64,000 bases of DNA, taken from the NCBI RefSeq assembly GCF_000829455.1, contig NZ_JXAK01000001.1, positions 62,001 to 126,000 of the forward strand, read 5' to 3'. The translations under genes and the position numbers were made by a program. The DNA comes from Gordoniibacillus kamchatkensis (GTDB taxonomy: Bacteria; Bacillota; Bacilli; Paenibacillales; NBRC-103111). The notes under the pieces are model-generated. The model was not told the DNA's origin and did no database searches. It saw nothing but the letters and a program-made list of their open reading frames with translations. Each line of letters starts with the position of its first letter. Position 1 is the stretch's first letter. Positions 27,250 to 34,999 of the stretch are shown piece by piece.

Positions 27250-28347
27250 TTATTTTTTTGCCGTCTCCATTTGTTTCAGCCAGTCGGTGTAGCCTTGCTG
27301 GCTGCCGCCCCAACCTTTGACGTATTGCGCCAGCTGGTCAGTGGACACCTGCTTGTCCTTCGGCAGCGAGTCGCGCGAAACGAATACCGGATCGAGCACG
27401 ACCGTGTCCGGCGTCTGGTCGCCGTGCAGCTTCTGATACAAGTAGCGCACCTGGATGCGGCCGATATCTTTCGGATCGACGGCGGCGGAAGCGACCCAAG
27501 GGCTTTTCGGATCCTGGATCATTTGCAAATCCTCGTCGCTCATATCGATGCCGTATACTTTGATTTCGGTGCGGCCGGCTTGCTGAATGGCCCGGGTTGC
27601 GCCTTTGGCGAACTCGTCCCAAGCTGCCCATACGGCCGTAATGTCGCCTTTGTTCGGGTATTTTTTCAAAATCGCTTCCATTTGCGCCTGCGTGTCGAGC
27701 GCCGTATTGTTCGTTGCCGCGCCGAACGCCGCGATTTCTTTCATGTCTTTGTTTTTGTCCTGAAACGCTTTGTAGGCGATTTGGCGGCGCTCCATCGGCG
27801 CGAAGCCGGCCACCCAAATTTTCACGATGTTGCCTTTGCCGCCGGCGTCTTTCGCCAGCTGGTCCAGCGTCAGCTCGGCCATTTTCTGGTCGCCCTGCTC
27901 GAGGCTCGTTACGCCCGGCACTGTCAGCGTCGCGTCGAAAGCGACAACCGGAATTTTTTTGTCGAGCGCCTTCTTCACGCCGGCTTCGAGCGCTTCGGCC
28001 GTGCCGTGGTCGATCAGAATGCCGTCGAACTTCTGGTTTACGGCCGCGTCGAGGTTCGACGACATTTTGGCAAGGTCGTTCTCGGAGTTGAATACGGTGA
28101 GCTTGCCGCCCAGCTTCTCCGTTTGTTCCTTCACGCCGTCTATGTACTGGGCGGAGAACGTACCGATGTTAAGCTGCGTCACGAGTGCGATTTTTTTGCC
28201 TGCCAGCGACGGTGCCGCTGCCGCTTGTCCGTTGCCTCCGCTGGAAGCCTGGTTTTGGCCGCCCGATGCCGTCTCTGTTTTGCCGCAGCCGGCCAGCAGA
28301 CTGCCCGCCAGAGCGAGCGATAATACGCCGAATGCCAATTTCTTCAT
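27250..28347 (-). CDS. Sugar ABC transporter substrate-binding lipoprotein (RbsB-like)
   Basis: A 365-residue periplasmic-binding-protein-like lipoprotein. A signal peptide ends in the lipobox LLAGC (Cys at residue 21), then a Gly/Asn/Ala-rich linker and a type I sugar-binding fold with GKKIALVTQLNIG near residue 50, DGILIDHGTAEAL and IPVVAFDATL in the first lobe, and VYGIDMSDEDLQMI in the second. The ligand is probably a sugar, but no specific one can be named. ATG 28347 has GGGGAGGAG upstream. It is the first gene of the operon behind a clear promoter. Confidence 0.92.
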   Translation of the reverse strand: MKKLAFGVLSLALAGSLLAGCGKTETASGGQNQASSGGNGQAAAAPSLAGKKIALVTQLNIGTFSAQYIDGVKEQTEKLGGKLTVFNSENDLAKMSSNLDAAVNQKFDGILIDHGTAEALEAGVKKALDKKIPVVAFDATLTVPGVTSLEQGDQKMAELTLDQLAKDAGGKGNIVKIWVAGFAPMERRQIAYKAFQDKNKDMKEIAAFGAATNNTALDTQAQMEAILKKYPNKGDITAVWAAWDEFAKGATRAIQQAGRTEIKVYGIDMSDEDLQMIQDPKSPWVASAAVDPKDIGRIQVRYLYQKLHGDQTPDTVVLDPVFVSRDSLPKDKQVSTDQLAQYVKGWGGSQQGYTDWLKQMETAKK

Positions 28348-28388
28348 AAGGTTAAAGCTCCTCCCCCACACTGCAAATTCTGGTAAAT

Positions 28389-28445
28389 CCAAGTTACCAA
28401 CTTGGAATTAAACGTATCATACCACCGCTCGACAACGATCGTCAA
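28389..28445 (-). promoter_or_regulatory. Promoter and palindromic operator of the sugar ABC operon
   Basis: Minus strand TTGACG, 18-base spacer, TATGAT (28416-28445), then within about 20 bases downstream the palindrome CCAAGTTGGTAACTTGG (28389-28405). The palindrome covers the expected transcript start and so is a likely repressor site. Confidence 0.55.
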
Positions 28446-28591
28446 TACTTTCCACGCAAAAAACGGCTGGGCCCCGCGACGCGGAAGGCGCCCCCGCAGT
28501 TGCTCGCAAAGCAAGTACAGTTGCGGTTTTGCTGGAGGGCCACCTGCGCAGCCGGCCCCCCCCCTCACCGGAGGGCAACGCCTTACCGGCC

Positions 28592-29227
28592 CTATTTTCG
28601 CCCGAAATCGGCTTTGATCTCGCCCCAGCGCTTCGTATCCCATTTCACAATCGGGTTCGCGTATGTATTCGTACGCAGCCATTGCAGCGCCCGATCGACG
28701 AGCGTCCATATTTCCTCCGTCGATTTGTCGCGCGGCAAGTTGGTGGCCACTTCTTTTTTGCGGATCCAGCTGAGCGCCGTCATCGAATCGGTGTAGATCG
28801 TCTTGTTCGAGCCGCGCTTTTTCAAATAAGCGAGCGCATGCACGATGGCGAGAAACTCGCCGAGGTTGTTCGTTCCTTTGGCAATCGGTCCGACGTAGAA
28901 CAGCACTTCGCCTGTTTGCGTATCGACGCCTTTGTATTCGACGACGCCGGGATTGCCGCTGCAGCCGACGTCCACGGACAAGCTGTCGGGGTTAAACTGC
29001 GCTTCGCCCCCGCCCGCCGCCGCCTTCGCTTTGGCTTTAGCCGCAAAACGGAGCGATTTTTCCCAGCCAGCCTCATACGCTTTCTCCGCCTCTTGCAGCG
29101 TTTCGTACGACTTATATTTGGCGTCCGGCACGCCCTTCGTCTGCTCCTGGCAATCCGGCCACGTCCTATAAATGCCCGGCTGCCTGCCGACCCAGACGAC
29201 GTAATATTTCGATTTCGCTTGCGCCAT
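28592..29227 (-). CDS. Ribonuclease H type I with N-terminal viroplasmin-like domain
   Basis: A 211-residue protein with an N-terminal caulimovirus-viroplasmin-like RNA/DNA-hybrid-binding domain (VWVGRQPGIYRTWPDC at residues 11-26) and a C-terminal RNase HI domain. The catalytic carboxylates are in SVDVGCSGNPG (Asp), GTNNLGEFLAI (Glu), IYTDSMTALSWI (Asp) and KRWGEIKADF (late acidic residue). It degrades RNA in RNA/DNA hybrids. Start ATG 29227 matches the domain start. The 28348-28591 gap downstream holds only the operon promoter and GC-rich sequence without a gene. Confidence 0.9.
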   Translation of the reverse strand: MAQAKSKYYVVWVGRQPGIYRTWPDCQEQTKGVPDAKYKSYETLQEAEKAYEAGWEKSLRFAAKAKAKAAAGGGEAQFNPDSLSVDVGCSGNPGVVEYKGVDTQTGEVLFYVGPIAKGTNNLGEFLAIVHALAYLKKRGSNKTIYTDSMTALSWIRKKEVATNLPRDKSTEEIWTLVDRALQWLRTNTYANPIVKWDTKRWGEIKADFGRK

Positions 29228-29408
29228 TGCTGGTGAACATCCCCTATCCCGATAAGCTGGCTTTTTTAGTCTAGCACATTCGGGGATAAGTTCGCACGCC
29301 GCAACCGAAACGGGCTTCACTTCGTCAAACGCAGCAAAGAGAAGGGAGATGCCCCGTTTCAGCCAGGGCGATAACGGAGTGCCTTTTCCGTTCCCGCAAA
29401 ATTTGCAG

Positions 29409-29463
29409 CAAAAAAAAGCACCTCGAAGATAACGGTTGCAACCGTCATCTCCGGATGCTTTTC
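29409..29463 (-). terminator. Terminator after the CDF transporter gene
   Basis: Minus strand AAAGCATCCGGAGAT and ATCTTCGAGGTGCTTT flank a nearly perfect ACGGTTGCAACCGT core, followed by nine T. Confidence 0.75.
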
Positions 29464-29543
29464 GATGCGATCATGTTTTATTGCTGGCTGGCCGAATGCC
29501 CCCGGCCCGCTTGAACAGCATGCGGCCGTGAGGCATTTTTCCG

Positions 29544-30542
29544 TTAGCTCGTCAATTCATTCAACTTCTCCGGCGTCCAGTCGGTGATGCCGTTATCTTC
29601 GATAATGCCAAGGGAAACGTCGGTAATGTCGGGGTCCGACATCAGTTTATGCTGAACGCGGAACTTGATATCGTCGGCTTCGGCGAGCGACAAGCCCTTC
29701 CGCAGCTCGATCAATCCATCCACGTGATAATAGCGGCCTTCTTGCGTAATCCGCAATTCGTTGATGTCCGTAACGTCCCTGTCGCTCAAAATGAGCATCG
29801 CCACTTTTTCCTCAACGTCGCGCGGAGCGGCTACGCCGATAAGGCCGACCATGTTGTCGTAGCCAACGCGGAATGCGACGCCGACCATAAGCAAGCCGAT
29901 GATCATGGTGACGACGCCGTCAATGGCGTCCATGTCGGTAAATGCGGTAATCACGACGGCGAGCAGAGCCAGGCTTCCGCCTAGCGTGGCGACCAAATCC
30001 TCGTAAAACACGAGCCGGGTCGGCGGAGCGGCGCGCCGTACGTGGCGGAATGCGGCAAACAGCGTGTTTGCGCCATCCTCCACCCGCGCCTCTTTTACAA
30101 TCCCTTTCATTGCCTTGAAGAGCACGAAGCCGTCCAATCCGATCGAGACAACGAGCGCGGCCAAATTGAGCCAAAATCCTTGCGCCTCGGATGCCGCGGC
30201 CGGATGATGAAGCAAATGCCAACCCTCGCGGATCGTCTCGTACGCCATAACGGTGACAACGATAACCGCGATCATGCAGAACAGGTTAATGACGCGGCCA
30301 AAGCCGGTCGGAAAGCGGCGGGTCGGCCTTTTCTCGGCCAGGATGCTGCCGGTAAAAACGAAGCCTTGGTTGACGGAATCCGCGATCGAATGCATCGTCG
30401 AAGCGAACATCGCGCCGTTGCCGCTCAGCGCCGCCGCCACTCCTTTCAGGATCGCGATCGCGGTATTGCCGAGCATGGCGTAAGCGGATGATTTGTTGCC
30501 TTTCTTAAGCAACGCTAACAACGGTTCGGGTTCGGGGTCCAT
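29544..30542 (-). CDS. Cation diffusion facilitator (CDF) family metal transporter
   Basis: A 332-residue CDF protein with six TM segments and a C-terminal cytoplasmic ferredoxin-like domain. The first metal-site motif is HSIADSVNQ in TM2 (HxxxD) and the second is YEDLVAT in TM5, where Tyr replaces the usual His, as in the ZnT9-like branch. Likely Zn/Co/Fe/Mn efflux; the metal cannot be called. ATG 30542 follows TTGGAGGAATT. An inverted repeat 18-43 bases upstream may be its operator. Confidence 0.9.
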   Translation of the reverse strand: MDPEPEPLLALLKKGNKSSAYAMLGNTAIAILKGVAAALSGNGAMFASTMHSIADSVNQGFVFTGSILAEKRPTRRFPTGFGRVINLFCMIAVIVVTVMAYETIREGWHLLHHPAAASEAQGFWLNLAALVVSIGLDGFVLFKAMKGIVKEARVEDGANTLFAAFRHVRRAAPPTRLVFYEDLVATLGGSLALLAVVITAFTDMDAIDGVVTMIIGLLMVGVAFRVGYDNMVGLIGVAAPRDVEEKVAMLILSDRDVTDINELRITQEGRYYHVDGLIELRKGLSLAEADDIKFRVQHKLMSDPDITDVSLGIIEDNGITDWTPEKLNELTS

Positions 30543-30559
30543 AATTCCTCCAATAAAAT

Positions 30560-30585
30560 GTAATAATAAATTCTTTCATTATTAC
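30560..30585 (-). promoter_or_regulatory. GTAATAAT-N10-ATTATTAC inverted repeat upstream of the CDF gene
   Basis: Perfect 8-base arms, 10-base spacer, 18 bases ahead of the CDF start. A metal-responsive repressor (ArsR/Zur/MntR type) site is the natural idea, but the sequence does not match one consensus exactly. Confidence 0.45.
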
Positions 30586-30641
30586 GTATTCGCGAGCCTT
30601 TAGGTTTCATTCCATCTTCCTTCGATCGATCGAACGGCCGC

Positions 30642-30692
30642 AAAAAAAGTCCGCCCCGGCCGACAACGATACGGTTCGGCTGTGGCGGAGCT
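30642..30692 (-). terminator. Terminator after the MATE-like gene
   Basis: Minus strand CTCCGCCACAGCCGA and TCGGCCGGGGCGGA pair across a small loop and are followed by seven T. Confidence 0.75.
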
Positions 30693-30713
30693 TACTATTG
30701 TTCACTGCACATC

Positions 30714-32066
30714 TTACCGGGCGGCGAGCGGCACCTCGTCTTTCCCGCGCCTTACCGCAATCGCTGCGACGAGAAGCTCGCACGCGGTGCCGAGCGACTG
30801 CGCCAATGCGCCGACGATCCCGTTCCATCCCGGAGCCGCCAAAATGAGTATGACGAGCGTCAGCACCGTCGCAGTCACGTTCGCCGCTTGCGAGCCCATC
30901 ATAATGCGCGTCTGGCGGCGCAGCATCAGCATGCCGTTGCAGTAATCGAGCCACGGGAACACGATGGTGAGGATCATAAACACGCGCAGCGTGCGCAAGC
31001 TTTCCGCCATAAGGCTTTCGTTCGCACCAATGACATGCGTCATAAGCCAAGGTCCGGCCGGCGTATAGGACAAAATGCCGATCAGCAGTGTCGGAATGAG
31101 CCCCATGGAGATCACAAACCGCAGTACGCGCCCGGAATCGAGCCGGTAAAAGTTGAGCACGATCTGATGAATATAAGAAAAAAAGCTCTGCACCAAGTTC
31201 GTAACGCTGGCAGCGATAGCGAAGGCGGCGATGGCCGTCTCGGCATGGCTCGTTTTGCCCAGCATCCCGTTCAGCGCAGGTCCGATGATCACCGCCAAAA
31301 ACGACGACAGCAGCAGCGGCCGGTAAAACGTAAAAATGCCGGAAGGCCGCAGCGATGGCGCATGCTCGGACTGCTCGGGGATGCGTTTTTTCAGCAGCAT
31401 CGTTCCTTCCCATACGGCAACCCCGCACTCGATCGCCATCCCGACGAGAAAAATAATGGCGCCGACGTTGCTGCTCGTCACCCGGTGCGTAACAATGAAA
31501 TATTGCGACAGCACGTACATGCCGAGCAGGCGGACGAGCATCCCGATCGTCAGCCACAGCGTGCGCCGGTTGGAGATAATAAGCCCGTGATACAAGCAGC
31601 GCAGCCCGGAAAAAATGCTGACGAACATCAAAATGCGGTATACGTTCATAACGTTGGTCAGCTGCCCGCCGGATACGCCGAACAAAAATCCGAACAACCA
31701 CCGCCCCGGCGGCAAGTACGAAATCGTGAGCCCTACTGCCATAATGGCCGCGAATACGTAGAGCGCCACGAGCCGCATCGCGCGGAACGACCGGCGGTCG
31801 CGGACAAGCGTCGAACACGTCTGCCGCAACAGCACGGCGGGGCGCTCCGTAATGCCCATAAGGCTCATAGCGATCGCATAGCCGGCAATAATGCGCTCCG
31901 GCTCGGCGGAACGGGCAAGCGTGCCGTTAATGATGACATGCGACAGCGTGACGAGGCTGGCGGATACGCCAAGCGGCACAAAAAACGAAAGCAACCGCCA
32001 AAAAGTAACCTGCTCCCTGCCTTCGCCGACCGTCTCCGCCGTCTTCGCCACTGGCGCTGTCCCCAT
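30714..32066 (-). CDS. MATE-like multi-spanning transporter
   Basis: A 450-residue protein with about 12 hydrophobic segments. The pattern (SFFVPLGVSASLVTLSHVI at the start, RPLLLSSFLAVIIGPALNG near the middle, and internal two-fold similarity) is that of the MOP superfamily (MATE/polysaccharide exporter). It may export drugs or envelope precursors; no substrate evidence. It is a single-gene unit, with a terminator behind and a long non-coding stretch ahead. Confidence 0.7.
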   Translation of the reverse strand: MGTAPVAKTAETVGEGREQVTFWRLLSFFVPLGVSASLVTLSHVIINGTLARSAEPERIIAGYAIAMSLMGITERPAVLLRQTCSTLVRDRRSFRAMRLVALYVFAAIMAVGLTISYLPPGRWLFGFLFGVSGGQLTNVMNVYRILMFVSIFSGLRCLYHGLIISNRRTLWLTIGMLVRLLGMYVLSQYFIVTHRVTSSNVGAIIFLVGMAIECGVAVWEGTMLLKKRIPEQSEHAPSLRPSGIFTFYRPLLLSSFLAVIIGPALNGMLGKTSHAETAIAAFAIAASVTNLVQSFFSYIHQIVLNFYRLDSGRVLRFVISMGLIPTLLIGILSYTPAGPWLMTHVIGANESLMAESLRTLRVFMILTIVFPWLDYCNGMLMLRRQTRIMMGSQAANVTATVLTLVILILAAPGWNGIVGALAQSLGTACELLVAAIAVRRGKDEVPLAAR

Positions 32067-32734
32067 TACGCCATCCGCTCCCTCCGCCGCTAGTTACGTT
32101 AGAGCATACTCCCGCTCGGCTGTATCGTCAAGACGTTTTTGCAAACGTGTGCAAAAAGGCAGCCGCCACCTGATGCACAGTGACGGCCGCCTATGTTGTG
32201 GGCGTTGAGACATCGCTGCTGCGCAGTGAATGTCGCCCCGGTCACAGTTGCTTGAGCGTTGCCTTTTGCTAGGGGATTGCCGCCTCGGCTGCTGATGTTT
32301 TAGCCTTGCCTTTGCAAGGCGGATGGAGGTTTGAACAGATTGTGTCCGGATTTGGGAACGCTGCTGGCGGGAAAAGCATGAGCTCCATACTAGCAAGTCG
32401 CAGAGCAACTTCGTTGGAAGCCTTAAAGGAACTCCGTTCCGTTATTTCACCGATGGAGGGGCACCGGGTCAATCTTAACGGAACGTAGTTCCGCTATCGA
32501 ACCGGAACAAAAGCGACTCTCGCCTGAAATAAGGAAATAACGTACTCCCGTTCCGCTAATTCCGGGAAATACCCGGGGAATTGGCAAATAACGGAACAAA
32601 TTTCCGCTAAGCCTGAATGAAGGGGCGAGTGCAAGCAAATCTTGTCCGGAAAGCGCCTTTGTCCGAGAATAAAACCCCTTCCCAACCGCGCCTTATTTTT
32701 CCCAGGTGAATGTCGTATCAAATTTAACAATGGA
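32067..32734. repeat. Non-coding repeat zone with TTAACGGAAC / GTTCCGCTA palindromes
   Basis: About 670 bases without a credible gene. From 32420 to 32620 four related pieces occur: ACTCCGTTCCGTTATT, TTAACGGAACGTAGTTCCGC, GTACTCCCGTTCCGCTAA and AATAACGGAACAAATTTCCGC. Each holds an inverted AACGGAA/TTCCG(T/C)T pair. This resembles the short intergenic palindromes common in Paenibacillus genomes. The stretch 32150-32350 shows nothing I can name. Confidence 0.55.
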
Positions 32735-33262
32735 CTAGGCGTGATCTCCGTCCCCCAATTTCGCCCTGCGCAGCGCGTCGCGCACCAGTTCCGGCGCGGC
32801 GCTGAGCAGCGGCCGGTAATCGAGCGGCTCGACGAACCGCAAGTAGTCCTCCGCAATGCGCTCGACCGCCTCGCGCAGCTCGGCCAGCGGCAGCTCGGCT
32901 TCCGCAAGCAGGCGCGGCTCGCGGCCGGGCCGCTCTTCCAGCTGGCTAATCCGGACGCGGCCTCCCGGCAAATGCCGCACCGCGAACGAAAGCCCGCGGC
33001 ACTCGGGATCGCCGCAGCCGCATACGAGAAACGGCATCGCCCGCCAATCGCGGACCGGATCGGCGAACCGGTTCGGTTCCGTATTGTCCGTCAAGCTCGC
33101 CGCGAGCGCCGGCAGCCCTACGTCGATGCACAGCGGCTCCTCCGCCCACACGTCGCCGTTCCAGGCGATGCGCACGTCGGCATGAACGATTTGCAGGTCA
33201 GCGTCAAACGAATAATTGCGGTAAGTCCATTCCAGCAACGCCGTCGCCCCCGTTCTTGTCAT
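32735..33262 (-). CDS. Uncharacterised protein with CGCGDPECRG cysteine cluster
   Basis: A 175-residue acidic protein of unknown family. It starts MTRTGATALLEWTYRNY and has a Cys-rich knuckle (FLVCGCGDPECRG near residue 100) that could bind a metal, followed by a Leu/Arg/Glu-rich C-terminal half. The frame opens 13 codons further upstream (ATG 33301), but a good promoter (TTGTCG-N17-TATAAT) sits inside that extension, so ATG 33262 is the better start and would give an almost leaderless mRNA. Divergent from SASP gene 2. Confidence 0.65.
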   Translation of the reverse strand: MTRTGATALLEWTYRNYSFDADLQIVHADVRIAWNGDVWAEEPLCIDVGLPALAASLTDNTEPNRFADPVRDWRAMPFLVCGCGDPECRGLSFAVRHLPGGRVRISQLEERPGREPRLLAEAELPLAELREAVERIAEDYLRFVEPLDYRPLLSAAPELVRDALRRAKLGDGDHA

Positions 33263-33272
33263 GATATAGAAC

Positions 33273-33301
33273 ATTATATCGGCGGCGCGCCGCTTCGACA
33301 A
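33273..33301 (-). promoter_or_regulatory. SigA promoter overlapping the 5' end of the CGCGDPEC gene
   Basis: Minus strand TTGTCG, 17-base spacer, TATAAT. The -10 ends only 10 bases before the ATG at 33262. Confidence 0.5.
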
Positions 33302-33353
33302 TGCGGCGACATTCGCCGCGATTTGTTTGGCTTACATTTCCAATTTTTAAGAC

Positions 33354-33382
33354 GTGTATAATTTTCATTTTGGTTCATACTA
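33354..33382 (+). promoter_or_regulatory. SigG-type promoter for SASP gene 2
   Basis: GTGTA, 17-base spacer, CATACTA. The -10 heptamer and spacing match those of the first SASP gene. Confidence 0.6.
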
Positions 33383-33404
33383 CCTATCACAGGAGGTGAT
33401 AACG

Positions 33405-33644
33405 ATGGGTGCAGGACAATCCCGCAGCAGCAACCAGCTTGTAGTGCCTCAAGCGAACCAGGCTCTGGACCAACTGAAGTATGAAGTGGCTCAAGAGCTC
33501 GGCATCCAAATCCCGCAGGACGGCTATTACGGCTATATGGCAACCCGTGACACCGGTGCGATCGGTGGTCACATCACTCGCAGACTTGTACAAATCGCCG
33601 AGCAGCAGCTCGCTGGCGCAGCTGGCGCAAGATTTTCCCGATAA
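33405..33644 (+). CDS. Alpha/beta-type small acid-soluble spore protein (copy 2)
   Basis: A 79-residue forespore DNA-binding protein. Residues 1-67 are identical to the SASP at 17761; the tail differs (QLAGAAGARFSR versus SLAGQFR). The germination-protease region EVAQELG and the C-terminal block GGHITRRLVQIA are intact. Start ATG 33405 follows a consensus AGGAGGTGAT. A SigG-like promoter precedes and a terminator follows, so it is its own unit. The identity suggests recent duplication or gene conversion between the two loci. Confidence 0.95.
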   Translation: MGAGQSRSSNQLVVPQANQALDQLKYEVAQELGIQIPQDGYYGYMATRDTGAIGGHITRRLVQIAEQQLAGAAGARFSR

Positions 33645-33680
33645 GGCAACGATCGTTACAATACTTACTGAAGCAGGCCA

Positions 33681-33724
33681 AAAAACCTCTACTTTTCGCC
33701 GACCGGCGAGCGGTAGAGGTTTTC
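33681..33724 (+). terminator. Terminator after SASP gene 2
   Basis: AAAACCTCTAC and GTAGAGGTTTT pair around a GC-rich loop; usable from both strands, so it can also end the convergent minus-strand gene. Confidence 0.8.
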
Positions 33725-33732
33725 CATTTGGA

Positions 33733-34101
33733 CTAGGAGCCGAAGCGCAGCGGCAAGCTGGCCAAATTGTAATTCGACTCGAACGATACGCTGGCGGAAA
33801 GCTGCCCGCCCCGTAAAGCGAAATCGTACAAAATTTCTCCGTGCGTCCACCGCTTCAGCTTCAGCGACTCTACCGCCATGTGGCGGAACGCTTGGATTTG
33901 CGTTTCCGTCAGGCCTGTCCCGCTCTGTTGAATCGTCCCCTCTTCCAGTTCCAAAGGATTATGCCGGATGCCGAACTTGCCGACGACATTGTTGCGGATT
34001 TGGATAAACACCGTCCCCGAGGGCAAATAGGCAAGTTCCTCCTTCATCGTGCGAAACACGAGTTCGACTTGCTTTTGCAGTGGCAGCTGCTCCAAATGCA
34101 T
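33733..34101 (-). CDS. Uncharacterised 122-residue protein
   Basis: Starts MHLEQLPLQKQVELVFRTM and ends ASLPLRFGS. It is a mixed alpha/beta soluble protein with no transmembrane segment and no motif I recognise. Start ATG 34101 is chosen because AAAGGAG lies 7 bases upstream; the longer frame start at 34125 is inside the RBS. A consensus promoter (TTGAAA-N17-TATAAT) lies about 65 bases upstream, which supports vegetative expression. It converges with SASP gene 2. Confidence 0.7.
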   Translation of the reverse strand: MHLEQLPLQKQVELVFRTMKEELAYLPSGTVFIQIRNNVVGKFGIRHNPLELEEGTIQQSGTGLTETQIQAFRHMAVESLKLKRWTHGEILYDFALRGGQLSASVSFESNYNLASLPLRFGS

Positions 34102-34164
34102 GACAATGCTCCTTTCTATTATCATAATTGTAATATTATGTATTTTCTCATAGAGTGTAGCCCC

Positions 34165-34193
34165 ATTATACTAAGCCAATGTAACCGTTTCAA
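34165..34193 (-). promoter_or_regulatory. SigA promoter of the 122-residue protein gene
   Basis: Minus strand TTGAAA, 17-base spacer, TATAAT. The surrounding 34102-34300 stretch is AT-rich and otherwise empty. Confidence 0.65.
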
Positions 34194-34371
34194 CATATTT
34201 TTACAAATATTCCCGATTATTTTTGTGAAATTTGAGGCGGATAGACTGAACCACCGATTATAGTTAGCTTCATCGAGGCTAGTACAAGACGCTCCAGCAG
34301 ATTTTGGTATTACAGGCACGTTTACAGCCCAACTTGGGGTATGGCGCTTTCCTCGAAAGGAGGTGGCGCCT

Positions 34372-34458
34372 ATGGATACTTTCCAAATATTCGTCGTCCT
34401 CTTTGCGTTTGGTCATTTCTTGCGGGCGCTTCTGACGTTCACGAATAAACGAAAGTAA
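34372..34458 (+). CDS. Putative holin-like type I toxin (TxpA/Hol_Tox type), locus A
   Basis: A 28-residue hydrophobic peptide with ATG 34372 preceded by AAAGGAGGTGG. It begins MDTFQIFVVLFAFGHF and ends ALLTFTNKRK: a single membrane helix with a basic tail, as in TxpA/BsrG-like toxins of Bacilli. The stop codon lies within a hairpin (GTAACCCGCC / GGCGGGTTAC). A second, clearly homologous locus is at 59342 (FGMF-LALLTYVKRK). On the opposite strand a conserved 40-base block and the same hairpin mark an antisense RNA. These peptides depolarise or damage membranes when not repressed by the antisense RNA. Confidence 0.75.
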   Translation: MDTFQIFVVLFAFGHFLRALLTFTNKRK

Positions 34459-34560
34459 CCCGCCCTCTGGTTGGTCGCCGAGGCGGGTTACTCCATTGCG
34501 TATTCGGAAAGTGCCTTCCAAGTCTGTATACCGGGGGCGGTGTTGGCGCACCGTCTCAAG
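34443..34560 (-). ncRNA. Putative antisense RNA (RatA-like antitoxin), locus A
   Basis: On the minus strand the block 34557-34518 (GAGACGGTGCGCCAACACCG onward to ATACAGACTTGG) is nearly identical to 59238-59277 of locus B. The RNA would then reach the hairpin GTAACCCGCC/GGCGGGTTAC followed by TTTCGTTTATT, a terminator in this direction. Its 3' end overlaps the 3' part of the toxin mRNA, the arrangement known for txpA/ratA. No promoter is evident, so the 5' end is approximate. Confidence 0.55.
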
Positions 34561-34585
34561 CGTCAAAATTGGTCGCTGTAAAGCT

Positions 34586-34975
34586 TCATGTATCCGGGTC
34601 GCTCGCGTTCAGCTCGATCACGTTCCGGTCCGGGTCGAGCACGTAAATTTGCGGAAACCCGGCGGTCGGCCTCGGTCTGGCTTCGTACGGGACGCCGCAT
34701 TGCTCCAGCCAAGCGACCGTCTGGCGATAGCTATGCACGCGCAGCGCGAGATGGCCGTCGCGGGTATCCAGACTGCCGCTGCGCAGCGTTTCCCCGTTGT
34801 GAACGATCAGATGGAGCTGCTGTCCGGTGTCGCCGATGCGATACCAAGCCCCGTCGAACGGAAAGTTCGGGCGGGGCATCTCCTGCAGTCCGAGCACCTT
34901 GCCGTAGAAATCTTTAGCCCGCCCCAAATCCGTGACGACGAGCGCCACGTGGTGAAGCTGTTCATATTGAATCAT
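34586..34975 (-). CDS. VOC family protein (glyoxalase/dioxygenase fold)
   Basis: A 129-residue protein with paired beta-alpha-beta-beta-beta units. Metal-ligand-type positions are LHHVALVVTD at the start (His), QLHLIV and DGHLALRV in the middle (His) and DPDRNVIELN at the end (Glu). It could be a small metal-dependent dioxygenase, glyoxalase or resistance protein; the substrate is not apparent. It ends 26 bases before the conserved antisense-RNA region of toxin locus A. Confidence 0.88.
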   Translation of the reverse strand: MIQYEQLHHVALVVTDLGRAKDFYGKVLGLQEMPRPNFPFDGAWYRIGDTGQQLHLIVHNGETLRSGSLDTRDGHLALRVHSYRQTVAWLEQCGVPYEARPRPTAGFPQIYVLDPDRNVIELNASDPDT

Positions 34976-34999
34976 CGGACCAGCCTTTCCGGACGGACG

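Noticed and set aside
29350-29432. A 27-residue plus-strand frame beginning MPRFSQGDNG
   Set aside because: The putative RBS touches the ATG and the frame ends within the terminator of the CDF gene.
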